Shown piece by piece: positions 1 through 13,260 of a stretch of 64,000 nucleotides of DNA. Numbering within the stretch: the stretch's first letter is position 1; every line of letters starts with the position of its first letter. Source of the stretch: Gordionus sp. m RMFG-2023. Taxonomy: Eukaryota; Nematomorpha; Gordioida; Chordodea; Parachordodidae. The notes below the pieces were generated by a model, which saw nothing but the letters and a program-made list of their open reading frames with translations, did not search any database and was not told where the DNA came from. Location: assembly GCF_954871325.1 (NCBI RefSeq), contig NC_088779.1, positions 1,676,846-1,740,845 of the forward strand, written 5' to 3'. Both the position numbers and the translations under genes were made by a program.

Positions 1-2400
1 TAAATTGAAACACATAATATACCATATTATTTTTAGACACATACATATTAGTTAATTATGTACATAAATTTAGGAGAAGCCGTAAGAACTTGGAACTTGG
101 AAGAAGATATAGATATACTATTAATATTGAAAATTTCTTTTTATATATTAAATTATATAAAATTAAATAAATACAAATGAGAAAGATAAAAAAAAATAGA
201 TTTGTAGGCGTTTACAAATCTTTCTTTCTAAAAAAAAAAATAGTTTGACAAACTGTTTTAATTTACTCTAAATTTTAATCAATCAGACAAACATAGGGAA
301 ACGAGATGATAGATATCATTGTTAACAAATTGTACATTATATATATAGTAGTATATCTATATAAGATACATTTTGATTTAACACTTCAAAATGCGATAAT
401 AGCAATAAGAAAAATGAAATTTCTATAATATAATGATGATATACCAAAATAGCACGGTGAAAAAAAAAATTATTATTTTTTATATAAGAGATATGATGAT
501 TATTTATTTAACTTTTCTTTAAATTTTTTAAAAAAAATATATCTTTTTTCTCGATTCGAAGAAGATGTTGGAAGAATAATTTATTTTATTATTTCAAAAA
601 AAAAAGAAGAAGTAATTGTGTTATCAGTGTTAACTAAGTTTCACACTTTTAGGGAAGAGAGATACAATTTTAAGTTACTAATTTAAGAGAAAATGTAACT
701 CTTGCAAAATTTAAAATGTAACTTAATACAACCTTTTATCATTAGTATAGACTAGTTATATAACTTTTTTAAAAAAAAATTTTTTTTTTTACAACTTATA
801 CTAAGAATTTGTTTCTTTATGAAAGGATATAACAAGTAAATGGAACTAGTTACTTACTTTCTAATAAACTTGTAACTGTAGTATCGAAAGGTAACCTTAG
901 CAATATTAGTCAGGGCCGAGTAAAAGGACCCGGATCCATTAAGAGGATTTAATACCTCAACATAACTGAAATAAGGAAATTTGAAAATTTAACTCCTTCA
1001 AGTGAGTCCGATGATTTAGCTAAACATAGGCTCATTTGAGAGTATTTGGTGTTATTCGTTAAACGGCTCGGTTTGAGAATGATTTTTAAAAACCGGTCAG
1101 AAACAATAATAGTCAAGCTAATAGAAGGAGGCACAAAGGTGTAGACATCCATTAGCAAAAATCTCGAGGCCTAGCAAATCGAGTCTTCTAACAACACTAG
1201 GAATAATGAATATTTCTCATATTTCTGAAGAAAATTTTGAAGTTAGGGGATGGTAATACTTTATCATTTCAAATTAAGTTTTCTAAGAAGTAATTTACTG
1301 AAATAGAAATTTCTTAGATATTTCTTATATTTTTAATAAATTATTCGTAATAAACATTTCTCATTACGCACTAAAAAAATAATAAAATACATATATACTA
1401 CTTAAGGTAAGTCGTAGGAAACGGAAATTTAAAATCTTGCTATATTAAAAACAAATTACTGATATAAAATTATAAATTAATTTTTTAATTAATTTACAGA
1501 AATAATAAGATATATTAATGTCGTATTTAAACTGGAATAATTTAGTTTACATAAAGAAGTTATTAAAGTTTGAATCCAATTATGCTACTTACAATTATTT
1601 TTTTTAAATTACAACAAACTTGATTTAGTAGAAAATTTTTAGCAGGTATTGTATACTTATCCTCTGAAGATTCAAACAATTTTGTCTTGAAATTTTCAAC
1701 AATCAATTCATATTTAAATAGATTTATTTCCTGAATTTTCTATAGATTTTTTTGCAAATTAAAATTAAAGCTAACCCCAAAATATTGAGGCAAATTATTA
1801 ATATATTTAAACCTTTAATATCCCAATAAATAGACGCAATAAGGTGAAACCTTTTAATGGATTAGTGTAAGCCCAGTAAATATTACTTTTAAAAAATTGA
1901 ACTCAAACAAAAAATTCATAACAAAAATTGTGCGGCATTTATAAGGAACAGGTTATTCCCCACATTTCTGGAATATATTCCAGGAAATATTAATTTTCTC
2001 CAATAAATGTAAAATATTTTTAAACGTTTTTGTGCCTAAAAAATAAAATTTAGCCATAATATAGAAATTAAATATTCCTGGACATTGGCCTTCAATTACA
2101 TTACGAAACAAGAAACTCGATATTAGATTCCCCAGTTGTAAAATGCCATTTAGTTCTTTAAAGATATATTTTTTTTGGCTTTCAAACATTCTCAATAAAA
2201 GGAAGATAATAATATATAGCCCTAAAAATTTCTTAGGACCCTATTTTCTTCATTCTTAATATTTTTACCTAAAGCATTTAAACGCGTATAAACTATATAA
2301 GATAGTTTTTACGTTTTTACCCTAAGAAAAACAATTTTAAGCCTTAAATGTAGAAATTAAATATTCCTATAATTGTTTAGTGATATTAAATTCCAGAGTG
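1..2400. other. AT-rich gene-free stretch
   Basis: I see no coding exon on either strand. The sequence is mostly A/T runs. Around 1030-1190 there is degraded sequence like the 'cggctcg' MITE family seen elsewhere (an inverted piece beginning near a 'gttaaacggctcgg' string). Short open frames here are not supported by any recognisable protein. Confidence 0.5.
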
Positions 2401-2412
2401 GAGAAAGCCATA

Positions 2413-2669
2413 GAGAAGAGAAGAAGAAGAGAAGAGAAGAGAGAGAGAGGAGAGAAGAGAAGAGAAGAGAAGAGAAGAGAAGAGAAGAGAAGAGAAGAGA
2501 AGAGAAGAGAAGAGAAGAGAAGAGAGAGAGAAGAGAAGAGAAGAGAAGAGAAGAGAAGAGGAGAAGAGAAGAGAAGAGAAGAGAAGAGAAGAGAAGAGAA
2601 GAGAAGAGAAGAGAAGAGAGAAGAGAAGAGAAGAGAAGAGAAGAGAAGAGAAGAGAAGAGAAGAGAAGA
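2413..2669. repeat. (GAGAA)n microsatellite
   Basis: About 250 bp of an almost pure pentamer, gagaa/agaga, with a few single-unit interruptions (for example near 2521 and 2561). Open frames across it encode only Arg-Glu-Glu-Lys strings and are artefacts of the repeat. Confidence 0.97.
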
Positions 2670-2898
2670 TTTTCTTCGTTCTTAATTTATTTTTATTTTA
2701 CACATGGAAAACAATGAAAAAAAAGGATTATCCAAAAAAAAAACCTATTATGTCACTTTAATTTTTCAAATTTTTTTTTTTGTTTTTAGAAACAAAAAAT
2801 CAATAAATTACAATTTCATTTAAAAAAGCTAAAAAGAAAGATACAATTATTTTTATAATATAATTAAAGTTTATGCACTTGCGGGAAAAATTACAATA

Positions 2899-3130
2899 AA
2901 TTTTCTATTTTTTATTTTTTAATTTTTTCTTTTAAAAAATAATGTTTTGTATTTAATTTAATAAGCTTTTCTATTTTTTTTATTTTTTAATTTTTTTCTT
3001 TAAAAAATAATGTTTTATATTTAATATTTTCTTTAAAAATAATGTTTTATATTTAATTTAACAAGTTTTTCTATTTTTTATTTTCTAATTTTTTTCTTTA
3101 AAAAATAATATTTTGTATTTAATTTAATTT
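2899..3130. repeat. AT-rich tandem repeat, about 75-bp unit, about 3 copies
   Basis: A block starting 'ttttctattttttatttttt', continuing through 'ttaaaaaataatgttttgta' and ending 'tttaatttaa', recurs about three times with small indels and one shortened copy. It reads as a local tandem duplication rather than a dispersed element. Confidence 0.6.
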
Positions 3131-3321
3131 AATTAAATTTAATTTTTTATTAAAAAAAATAATTTTTTTTAACATTTTTTATATTTTTTATACTTTTAAA
3201 ATATACTTCAATAAAAATATTTTTTTTTTAAAAAAAAATTACATGTTATTTGTTATAACCCAACAGGTTTTTAAGTGCAATTTCTTTTTTAAATAAAAAT
3301 AAATATACTAATACAAATTAT

Positions 3322-3465
3322 CAGAGTTGTTAAAAGATACTTATTAAATTCGTCTAAAATAATATCTAGATACCGATATTTTAATCAAAAATCTATCTAG
3401 ATACAGATACCACAATCTAGATACAGGATCTAGAATACTTGTATCTAGATCCTTTAACAACTCTA
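3322..3465. mobile_element. hAT-type MITE, family A (ATCTAGATAC repeats)
   Basis: A 144-bp element with terminal inverted repeats CAGAGTTGTTAAA and TTTAACAACTCT(a). It is flanked by an exact 8-bp duplication, caaattat, at 3314-3321 and 3466-3473. The interior is built from repeats of the palindrome-bearing string ATCTAGATAC. CAG-type ends plus 8-bp duplications are the hAT signature. Three more copies lie at 42316, 51328 and 61938; this copy lacks some internal sequence and its final G is changed. Confidence 0.85.
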
Positions 3466-3583
3466 CAAATTATATATAATTTTTAAAAAAATGTAAAATA
3501 TTCATTATAAATTGGGCATTTTGATAGATCTGAGCATGCACACACTTTTGTTTAATGTGTGCACGTACAAGATTAGTGTTTGT

Positions 3584-3785
3584 TTAAACGGCTCGTTTTG
3601 AGCCTTTATTTTAAAAAAGGTTTAACTGAATATTTCATCCAGAAGGAAAAATACTAAGCAAGCCTGAAGATTTTGCTCATAGAAGGAACAAAGGTCTAGA
3701 AACACTATATTTTCCAAATTTTGATGCTCGAAAAATAATTTTTCTGGCTAGAATATCGGGATTGGATCTTATTTTAAAAAAATAT
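3584..3785. mobile_element. MITE copy, family C ('cggctcg')
   Basis: It begins 'tagtgtttgtttaaacggct', continues 'cgttttgagcc' and contains the family's 'catccagaaggaaa', 'gattttgctcatagaag' and 'tttttctggctagaatat' blocks. The right terminus is worn. Related copies lie near 31233, 36590, 37689, 41425, 46961 and 47588. Confidence 0.55.
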
Positions 3786-3839
3786 TTAGGTAGAAAGCTA
3801 TTCATTTTCAGGAAAAATTAACATCGCCAGAGGAAAGTG

Positions 3840-4165
3840 AAGAGCTGAGATAGATACCGCGATAAGGTATGTGGAGAATGAAGTTATTAGGAAACCTGGA
3901 TCATAGCTTAGGCTAAGGTGAAACAATGGTTTGGACATTAGATAAGGAGAAAGATTAAATATATAAAAAAACAATTGACTTGATGTTAGAGGGTAAGTGC
4001 AGAGGAGGGCATATCAAAGTAAAAAAAATGGAAGGATGCGATCGTTCAAAGTCTTACGAAATCCTGAACCTAACTGGTGCCAGCGAGAAATGCAGAAAAG
4101 AGTAGAGGAGGCTAGTATCAAGAGTTCCCAACAAATTTCTACCATTCTGAGGATTGATAATAGAT
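3840..4165 (+). mobile_element. degenerate LINE 3' end (RTE-like, post-RT region)
   Basis: Conceptual translation across broken frames gives pieces typical of the C-terminal tail after the reverse transcriptase of RTE-like LINEs: 'VKQWFGH', 'IDLMLEGKCRGGHIK', 'WKDAIVQSLTKS' and 'LNLTGASEKCRKE..RRLVSRVP'. The frames are interrupted by stops and shifts. No poly(A) tail or duplication could be fixed. This is family knowledge applied to short motifs. Confidence 0.6.
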
Positions 4166-4264
4166 CACGATTATTACAAGATTCCGCATACCCTTCTCTT
4201 AGGGAATTAGGAATTTGTTTAATCATAATCCAGGGAATTGGTGATCCTTCAAAGATTTTTTAAA

Positions 4265-5570
4265 CATTTGAGAACCATTTCAAAAAGTTCTTTAAAGGGT
4301 CGTTTTCAAAATAATCAATTTTATTTTTTTTATCTAGAGCCACAACCACCGTTTTTTTCATCTCTCTTTTAGGTCTCAACATTCATCGTGTAATGTCTTT
4401 TTATGTCATCGTTAGCACTTCCGCAATAGTGCTAGCTTTCTAAAAATTCAGCGCTCAGAGTCTGTATTCTATTAACAAAATGATTGTAAGAAATAAAAAA
4501 CACCATAAAACATTACGATAATTGCTTAAAGGAAACAGATTCTTTTCTTCATGATTTTGTTGAAATTATTATATATAATTACTTATTCAGTCATTATAAT
4601 AAATAAAACCATGGTTTTTAAATAATGGATATTTCGTTAAATATTATTAATGAGATTTTTTAGTTTGTGTTTTTTTGTGTGTTTTTTTCAAAATCCATTA
4701 AGAGAATTAAATGCTTTTCTATTAAAATAAAAATAGGTTTTTTTTTTGCTTTTCTTTGCTTTAATGCCTTTTTTAAAAAATAAAATATAACCAATATATT
4801 ATTATATAATTTATTATTTATATATTTTTATATATATATATAGTGTACCCCAATAGTAATCACTAATTATACATAAATTTGTTATTCAATATCAATTATA
4901 TAATTTAAATATATATTTCTTTTTAAAATAGAAATATTTCCTAAAAAAATGTCCTTTGATTTTGTCATTTCATTTTTAAAATGTCAAGATTTGTCAAGAA
5001 TTCGTCAAGTCAAAAAAATTTATTAGTTTGGCGTAGGTGTCGCCAAGGTTTCATTAGTAAAAAAATAAATATATATATTAATTTAAATTTTTTACTTTTT
5101 TTCGATAAACTATAAAAAGTGTTACTTTTTCAAAGTTCGGTTTGTTTTTTTAACTAAACCAAAAAAATAAATATAGAAGGTTGAAGTCACGTTAATTGTG
5201 TTAAATGAGGTGAAAAAGAGCGCGAGAACTGAAAAGGAATCGCAGGATTTGGCTTAGTGAAAATGGCGCGAAATTAGTGGGAGGGGGGGGGGGAAGGCTT
5301 ACATTACATATAAACAAAGAATATAATTGATATTTGTATGAAATGATAGATACCGGAAATTCATCTTTCAACATTTGCTTAATGAAATGCCTTAGGGAAC
5401 ATCCAGATATATTAATTAGTTTTATTAGAATCGTTTTACTTTATCATTTTTACTTAGAATCGTTACTATCACTGAAGAGTCATGTGATAGTGCATAGAAG
5501 CCATAAAAATTATGTTTACCAACAAAGCTATTGTTGTGTGTTTTTTTTAAAATATAAATTATTCACATAT
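4265..5570. other. gene-free AT-rich stretch
   Basis: No exon-like composition and no recognisable protein. It includes a T-rich zone (4600-5150) and a poly-G run at 5281-5293. Confidence 0.5.
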
Positions 5571-5855
5571 ACCTAGACTGACGTTGCATTCATAATAAAT
5601 GCATTTGGGAAGCGTCGTTGAATGCAAATCAGCTGGACCCGCCATTTTTTGGTGACCCACATACAATAATTATTCTCATGTTAAAAACTGCTATTTAAGT
5701 TGATAATTTTGCTTCCTTTATTTATCTCGATGATCAGGCAATTTCTTTAATTAAAGTTAGCGTCAGACATTCGGAATAATGATACGGGCAATCAAAATGG
5801 CGTCCCCAGCTGTATTTCATTTGGACGAATGCGTCAGTGACCATAATAAATTGGA
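5571..5855. mobile_element. MITE copy, family B (worn ends)
   Basis: 'acctagactgacg' near the left end and 'gcgtcagtgaccataata' at the right match the family-B termini. Inside are the family's 'gcgtcgttgaatgcaaatca', 'gctggacccgccatttt' and 'atggcgtccccagctg' blocks, which match the better copies at 42734 and 53851. The outermost bases and duplication are not readable. Confidence 0.65.
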
Positions 5856-6145
5856 AACTTTTTATTTTTGCGTTTAATAAAAAAAACGCGCAACAGAGTT
5901 ATAACCGCACTGATTTGGACAATTAAACTATTTATAGGGTACAAAAAAAACGCAGCGATAAACGTTTACGCTCGATTTTGTAACTATACTATACGTTTCA
6001 AAAAAAATATAACTAAAAAATAATCGAAAGAATTTCATTTACTCCTAAGCAGTTTCAATTAGTTGCGCAATTTGTTCTAATTTTAGCCGGTTATAGTGGA
6101 TTTTCAATCTGGCTAAAAAGAATTAATAAACCTAGTTTTTCTTAG

Positions 6146-6553
<408 letters not shown>

Positions 6554-7466
6554 TAAATTAGCCATTATTTATTTAATTAAATCTTCGTAAAAACATTTTT
6601 AATGCTTGTTAGAAGGTATATGGTACATATTAATGTTTTTTAATTAATCTTTATAATATATAGTTTAGGGATCAACAGGGCCCAGAGCAACACAAATGGA
6701 TCCATTGTCCGTACGGGCTTGGCTTGCATGAATTACTTAGTTTTATAGGCGTATCCGGCATCTTGCTAAGGAGGGGTGGGGAGAGGAAGAAGCAGGCGGC
6801 CTTTTCTGTCATAAATTTTTCAGGGGTGTCTTTTGATCTATTTATTGTAGACACAGTTCGCTAATAGCTAAATGCCGTCAAATTTAACTCGATCTACGGG
6901 CGCGACCCGGGTATAATCCGTTTACGAATAGTGATAGTTTGTTTTCAAATAAAAACCGGTTCAGCCGACCTTTTTGGGCTGGTTAAAAAGGGGCTAAAAC
7001 GGCTAAATTTTGAATTTATAATCGCTATTTATAAAAAAAAATTATTAACTTTTATTTAAATTTTTCTTTCAAAAAAATTTTATGGGGGAGAGGGGAGTGA
7101 GGGTGTGTAGTGTCTAGGGGGGGGGGGGGGGTTAAAGATTTTTTTATCGGCTTAAGATGATATTTATGAAAACGCGGGAAAATTTTCCATAAGGGGGGTC
7201 GATCCTCGGTTAAACAGCTGTTCTCTTGAAAGGTATTTTTATATTTTAAAATCAACAAAATATCGACCCGTAAAAAGAAAAATATTCTCAACCTGGTACA
7301 AGAACAATTTCAGTATATTTCGTTTATTACTTATCGTAAGTTTGCCTGAGGGGTGAGGGAATAGGGGAATGGGATCTAGAAATTTTTTTTTTTCTAAAAT
7401 AACGTGAGAAAAAACGAAAAAAAAATCTTAAAACGCTGGTGAAATATGATAGTAAATAATGTTAGT

Positions 7467-7626
7467 GATCTACATCGGGCCCTAATTTTTCAAACCCGGC
7501 CCGAACCGAAATTTTTTTTAAAAAATTTTGCCGGCTCGGCTCAGCTCGAACCGAATTTATAGGATTGGTTTAAAACCCGTTCTAGCCGGGCTGGGTTCGG
7601 GTCCGGCATTTTTTTGCAGATCTACT
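7467..7626. repeat. GC-rich island repeat (CGGGCC family)
   Basis: About 160 bp rich in 'cccggcccgaacc' and 'gccgggctgggttcgggtcc', bounded by 'tagtgatctacat' and 'gcagatctacta', which are imperfect inverted repeats. Similar islands recur near 9115, 19790, 24262, 26676, 35670, 48118 and 56255. Confidence 0.45.
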
Positions 7627-9114
7627 AAGTATACATTACCTTTAATCTGTTTATAAGTTCAATATATATTTATATACCTGAGTTATTTGGGGAAATAAGA
7701 ATAAATTTGATTTTGAGATATATAAATGTATCTGTTAGATGTATCGATCGTTTTCTTCTTCGATTCATTTCGTATCAGTTTTAAAAAAAAATTAAAAAAA
7801 TACTCTACATACTTATTAAATATTGTTTTGTTTTTTTAAATAAAAAATAAAATTTAAATTTATTATTGATTCAAAAAAAAAAAAACTAAAAAAATATATA
7901 TATATGTAAATGTGTTTAAATAATTATTTGACTAATTGAAAATTCATATAATTTTCTTAATGGAATAAGCCAAACATTTTTAAATCGCATATTTCTCTAC
8001 GAAGATTGGGAGGGAACAAAGGGAGGGAAATATTTCTTTTTGCATTAGAAAAGTTTTTATAGAAAAATTAATCCATTTTTTTTAAATTTTAATGATTATA
8101 TTTTATTTTATTTTAATTTTTTTTTCTTTCCATATTTTTAATTTGAATTTTAAAACATTAAGAAGTATATATTATATTTAAAAAAATATTTAAAAAGACC
8201 TTTTTTTAAGAAAAATAATAATTTCATTTTATATATTTTATTAATAACATTTTTTTTGTCATTTTTTGTCATTTTTTAATTTTTATTATTTTTATTATTA
8301 AATATTAAATACAAAAAAAAATAATAAATATACATATTTATATCTATATAAGGGAAAAGGTATTATAGCAAAATATTTTTATTTGTCTATTCCTATTCCA
8401 GTTGTTCAGATCCCAATATAAAACGATAATAATGATGATGATCTAGTTTTAATGTCATTCCTTTTTAAAAATCGTATGGCGTGTATTGAGTATCATCTTC
8501 ATCACAGGATATTAATTTTTTTTTAATTATTAATTAAGAAAATTTTTAATTGGACCATTTTTTCTAAAATATATTTTTTAATAAAAAATAATATGTATAT
8601 GTATATAATAGAAAAATTAGAAAATTAGATAAATCTATTCTTCCGTTTAAATTGATATCCATTTTTTTTTTAAATTTATTTATTTGGGGGTATACACGAC
8701 TACTGGAGGCGGTTTCTAAAGAAACTAATTTCAGCACTTTAGAGCCAGCTGTTGATCAGAATTCGTTAGCATTCTTCAATGAGTCGGGTGGCGAAAACGT
8801 CTTTTTTTCTATCATAGGGATCGCGTGTTGCAGTGTTAATCGAAAAAGCCCCGATTATGTAAAGCATCGAGATTCTTGGTAAAATAGGAAAATCTCAAGC
8901 ATTTTTTGCCAGCAGCTGTGTGCAAAATCTTTAGGATCGCGCGATGTTATTTTGGTTATAACCCTACAATGGGCTTCTTTAACAACACTTCCTTGTTTGG
9001 TAAGAAAATTAGTTTCCTTGCTCATCTATACGTTTAAGGTTAAAATAATACATTTTTGGCTTAATTTATATGTGAGATAATCTGATAATTAAACCATATT
9101 TATTACATATCAGG

Positions 9115-9362
9115 TGACCCACAGAGGTACCATTTGTACTGGCCAGTCTTGCCCGGATTTTTTATTTCAGGTTCGGTTATGATTTTTTTTTTCAAAATAT
9201 ATTTTGTTTTTTTTTTCGATTTTTACAGCTGATAATGGCGATTTTAAAATTTTTTGGGTTTTAAAATGTACCCGGCCCGACCTGGATATTTTTTTTAAAA
9301 AAATTTTTTTAAAAGGGCCGGGGCAGGGTGGGCTTAGGGTCGGGCCTGCCGGTCTCTGTTAT
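9115..9362. repeat. GC-rich island repeat (CGGGCC family)
   Basis: Starts 'gacccacagaggtacc' and ends 'gggcctgccggtctctgtt', with AT-rich sequence between two CG-rich arms. The ends resemble the inverted 'cagagacctgc' type ends of the copy at 35670. Confidence 0.4.
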
Positions 9363-9874
9363 ATAATTTTTAAAAAAAAATTCTTTTTAGAGAAAAAATT
9401 TCGCGGGGCATTTTAAGATTTAAATAAAATAAGCCCTTTGTCAGCACTTCGAGACCCATTTTTTTAAAAAAAGAAACAATTCAGGTTTAAATCAAATTAT
9501 GGTTCTTAACCGTTAAGTTCTGGAAGAGATAATTTTTATAAAATCATTTTTTTTTTTTTTTGGTTTTAAAAAGTTATCAATTTTTATGCGCAATGGAAGG
9601 AAGGAAAGGAAAACGTTAGGATCTAATATCGAGAGTGAGATTAGGAATTTATCGTTACGAGCGCATCGTATGTTCACAAGTTTACAAAAAAATTTTCATC
9701 AACAGAAAAATTTTGATATTTTTAATAAAAAGTAAAAAATGGTTAATTTTTGTGTTAGCAGGAAAAATTTTTTTAATTGAATGTGAGAGGGCACATGGCG
9801 CGAAATATATCTAGAGGAGATTGGCTTTTCGAATTTTATCCCTCATCGACTTGCACCTTGGGCCATGTTAAATG

Positions 9875-10229
9875 CAGGGATGTGAACCCGAACCCATGTT
9901 CTGGTAGGGTATTTCGATACCGCAGACCAAACAGAGACCTATTTCTGGACAACTCATTGAACCCGGGGTAAAACGGACTCGGAAAGGGTTCGGACCTCTC
10001 TTAAGTAAATTGGTTTCGATTAACTTCCTGTCATCGAAATTTCTGATAAATAGAGTTTACAATCTCTAGAGATCGATTTACGGACAACTCATCGAACCCG
10101 GGGTAAAACGGACCCGGGACGGGTTCGGACCTCTCTTAAGAAAATTGGTTTAGATTAACTTCCGCTTATCAAAATTTCCGTTAAATAGAGCTTATAATTC
10201 CCGAGGCCGCGTTCGAGTTCACGTCCCTG
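9875..10229. mobile_element. hAT-like MITE carrying a 134-bp tandem duplication
   Basis: Terminal inverted repeats CAGGGATGTGAACCCGAAC and GTTCGAGTTCACGTCCCTG. The flanks gttaaatg and gttaaaaa agree at 6 of 8 positions, compatible with a decayed 8-bp duplication. Inside, a unit of about 134 bp beginning 'ggacaactcat(t/c)gaaccc' occurs twice head to tail (about 9947-10080 and 10081-10214). Confidence 0.6.
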
Positions 10230-12139
10230 GTTAAAAAGTGACAAATAATATATAAATAAAATGTGTTCTTTTAAAAAAAAATTATTTATTTTTTTTTTAA
10301 AATAAATATTTTTAAAGTCACGATGTAATTAAAAGTTATCGCGTGTTTTTTTTTTTTTTTATCGAAAATAAAAATAAATTTATCGCCTAAAAAAATGTCT
10401 TGAAAAATCGAATTATAACAAAAAAACTGGTTTTGGCATTTGTCTAAGTGTCAGAAGCAAATGGCTTTATTTTAAAAAAACTCTCATTTTGTTTTTCTTC
10501 TTTTTAATCATTAAGTTTAAATCACTGGATCTCTATATGCTAAAGAAGAAATCATTGGAAAATAATGTATAAAAAAAATGCAGAATTGTATCAGGGTCCA
10601 AAATGTGTCTATGATATCCTAAAAAAAATAATCTTCTAAGTGAATTTTAATTTAAGTTACCCTAAAGCGAGGAGTGAAATCTATTAGAACAGCAAGGTCC
10701 GGTCCAGTTTAAACCGAAGATATAAATTATATTTTTCAGGTAGAGTTGTACAAGAATTATTTTTTTAAATAGAGATTTTAATATTTCGATATGTATTTAA
10801 CTCTTTGAAATTTATTCTCATCATATTTTTACAATTATTAAAATATAATGCGTTTTTTTACGATTTTTGTAAAATTTCCACTTATAATCTAAAATTATAT
10901 ATTTTATCGAAAAATCAATTAATATTTTGCTATATATTTAAAAAAATATTTATATTTTATTCATTTAAAAAATATTAATAAATTATTTTTTAAAAAATTT
11001 ATAATTAAATTTTAAATTTTTTAAAATTTTTTCAATATTTTTGGATGAATAACATATACACCACGAAACACGGTGATAAGAATAAGATAACTCCTTTAGA
11101 AAAAATATAATTTTTTGACATGTGTTTCCATGCTCGTAATTAAATATTTTTTTTTTATGATTATCTTTTTTATGGTTTATTTTTATTTTAATTTTTTTTT
11201 TAAATTAAAAAATTTTAATTTGATAAAAAAAATTATTATTTTTATATATATATATTAAATAAAATATTTAAAATTAAATTATTATTTTATAAAGTAGTTT
11301 TTGTTTATTTTTAAACGCCAACAAACCGGAAACTAGAATTTGCAACTCTCGGAATCAGGAAAAATCTAGGAAGCCTTAACCAGTGCTTCATAGAATGGGG
11401 GAGGGGGGGGGAGTATTCGTGAGAAATTGGAGTGAATATTCTGGTTATATTAACTTGGCAATCTTCAAATCGCTGAAACCTGACATTTTATAACCTTAAC
11501 GTCAATTAGGTTTTTATTTGTAGATGTTTGTAATTTTTCGGTGATTCCCCCCTCCCCTCCCCATTACCCGTCTCTGCCCTTGATGTGAAAAAAAAAATTA
11601 ATTAACTTTAAACCCGCCCAATTTGGGCAATCCTATTTTACGCGCGAATTCTATTTTTTAAACTAAAAATAACATGGGTCGGGCTCTTATCCGAGCTCAC
11701 TTGTTTCTGGTATTATATATTGAAAGGGTTATATGATTTTTCTATTTTAAAATTAGAAACCGGAATAAAAACCGGGTCTGATCTAAAACTCAAAACCGGA
11801 TCAACTTTTTAAAAAAAAATTATTCAGAACCCGGAGCTCTGAAATCCGGGTTCTAATTTTCGGTTATCTTCTTCTTCGAAAACAACTCCAAAATATTTTT
11901 TATAGATTACCAAATCAGTTATTGTATTGATGCTTGGTGTGTCTATTTGCCGCGTCAAATATCTATTTTTTTTTAAACAAAAAAAGACCCTATGTTAAGC
12001 CACTCTTCCATTCCTCACTGAAATAAATAATATTCGCCATCTTTTAATTTATTATTATAAACCTAAATTACTATACCAAATTGCTTATAACAAAAGATCG
12101 GCCTTTTGAGGTGTAGAGTCTAAAAAAAAACTATTCTCA
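10230..12139. other. gene-free AT-rich stretch
   Basis: No exon seen. It contains poly-G near 11400 and a moderately GC-rich patch at 11680-11870 with 'accgggtctgatc' and 'ccggagctctgaaatccggg', probably another worn GC-island repeat. Confidence 0.4.
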
Positions 12140-13260
12140 TATAGCACACAAATTGAGCGCTTTTCAAACGCTACGTTGCAAACGCGAATAATGCATTTCA
12201 AATGGCCACGCATTGGTATAAAATTACCGTTTGGGCGTTGGCATCCATTTTAATTATACTCTTTTCATTCTTCGTTTTTATAATATTATATAAAAATGTA
12301 ATATATAATAACTTACTTATAATCCTAAAAAAAGGAATATTTAGAAATTAAAGAAATAAGAAAGCAGACGATAATTATAATTTTCGAAGGATAAATCCTT
12401 TTTTTTAGAACTTATAAATTTTTAATCGACGAATGTTAATAAAAAGACAACCTCAATTTAAACAAGGGATGCGTTACGTTTTTTTTAAAGTTTTGTAATA
12501 CAGTGTAGACGCTTTATTTTCTATATGCTCGGAGTTGGCGGATCATAGGCTTAGCCAGGATTTTTCTAGGCTCGAGAGGAACATTATTATGTGGGTTTAC
12601 CCCTATAAAATTTTTATTGGGGGTCATCAGATCTGCTTTTTAGCTGACATTTGGCTATGTCATATTTTATATTAATAATTTTGGTTCTTCACATTTTTTT
12701 TATGAAACAGTGGTAATTTAAAAAAAAATTATTAACTTTATTTTTCTTTCAAATTCTTGCTGCATATGTTGGGGGAGGGGGATTATGGCGTTGTGCTGGA
12801 GAAATTTTTTATTAGCTTAATAGCGCACACAAATTGACCGTTTAAGTTTTGTCGTAATTTTTTTAATAAAAAAAAGCGTAAAGCGACCCTTGTTTAAATT
12901 GAGGTTGCCTTTTTATTAGCATCCGTCGATTAAAAATTTTAAATAAGTTCCAAAAAAAAAGGTTTGTCTATGAAAATTATATTATCGTCTGCCTTCTTAT
13001 TTCTTTAATTTCTAAATATTCCGTTTTTTTTTAGGATTACGTGTGAGTTATTATTTATATTATACATTTTATATATAATATTACAAAGCGAAGAATAAAA
13101 AAAAAGGTAATAAAAAAGCAACAAACCTATTTCCGTTTTTTTTTTAAATGGTTGCTAACGCCAAACGGTAATTTTACGAATTTGCGCAAGGCCATTTTGA
13201 AAGGCATTATTTGTGGTCGCAACGCAGCGTTTGAAACGGTCAATTTGTGCTGTGCCCACT
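12140..13260. mobile_element. 1.1-kb foldback element
   Basis: The left arm (about 12143-12500) and right arm (about 12865-13255) are inverted copies. 'agcacacaaattgagcg' and 'cgctacgttgcaaacgcg' at the left answer 'gtcaatttgtgctg' and 'gcaacgcagcg' at the right. Deeper in, 'aaagcagacgataattata' answers 'attatcgtctgccttc'. About 370 bp of unrelated sequence with a G-rich patch separates the arms. There is no open reading frame. Arm divergence is visible, so it is not recent. Confidence 0.7.

Larger units (their letters stand above)
6554..9874. other. gene-free stretch with GC-rich repeat islands
   Basis: No coding exon is supported. It contains poly-G near 7119-7131, GC-rich islands at about 7467-7626 and 9115-9362, and long A/T runs. 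The open frame at 8652-8882 has no recognisable features and stays unassigned. Confidence 0.45.

Noticed and set aside
2373-2717. Two long open frames with Arg-Glu-Glu-Lys strings
   Set aside because: They lie wholly over the (GAGAA)n microsatellite; the peptide is a by-product of the repeat.
8652-8882. 76-codon open frame on the plus strand
   Set aside because: No recognisable motif, no splice context joining it to anything, and the surroundings are repeats.
9204-9416. 70-codon frame
   Set aside because: Overlaps a GC-island repeat and poly-A/T runs.
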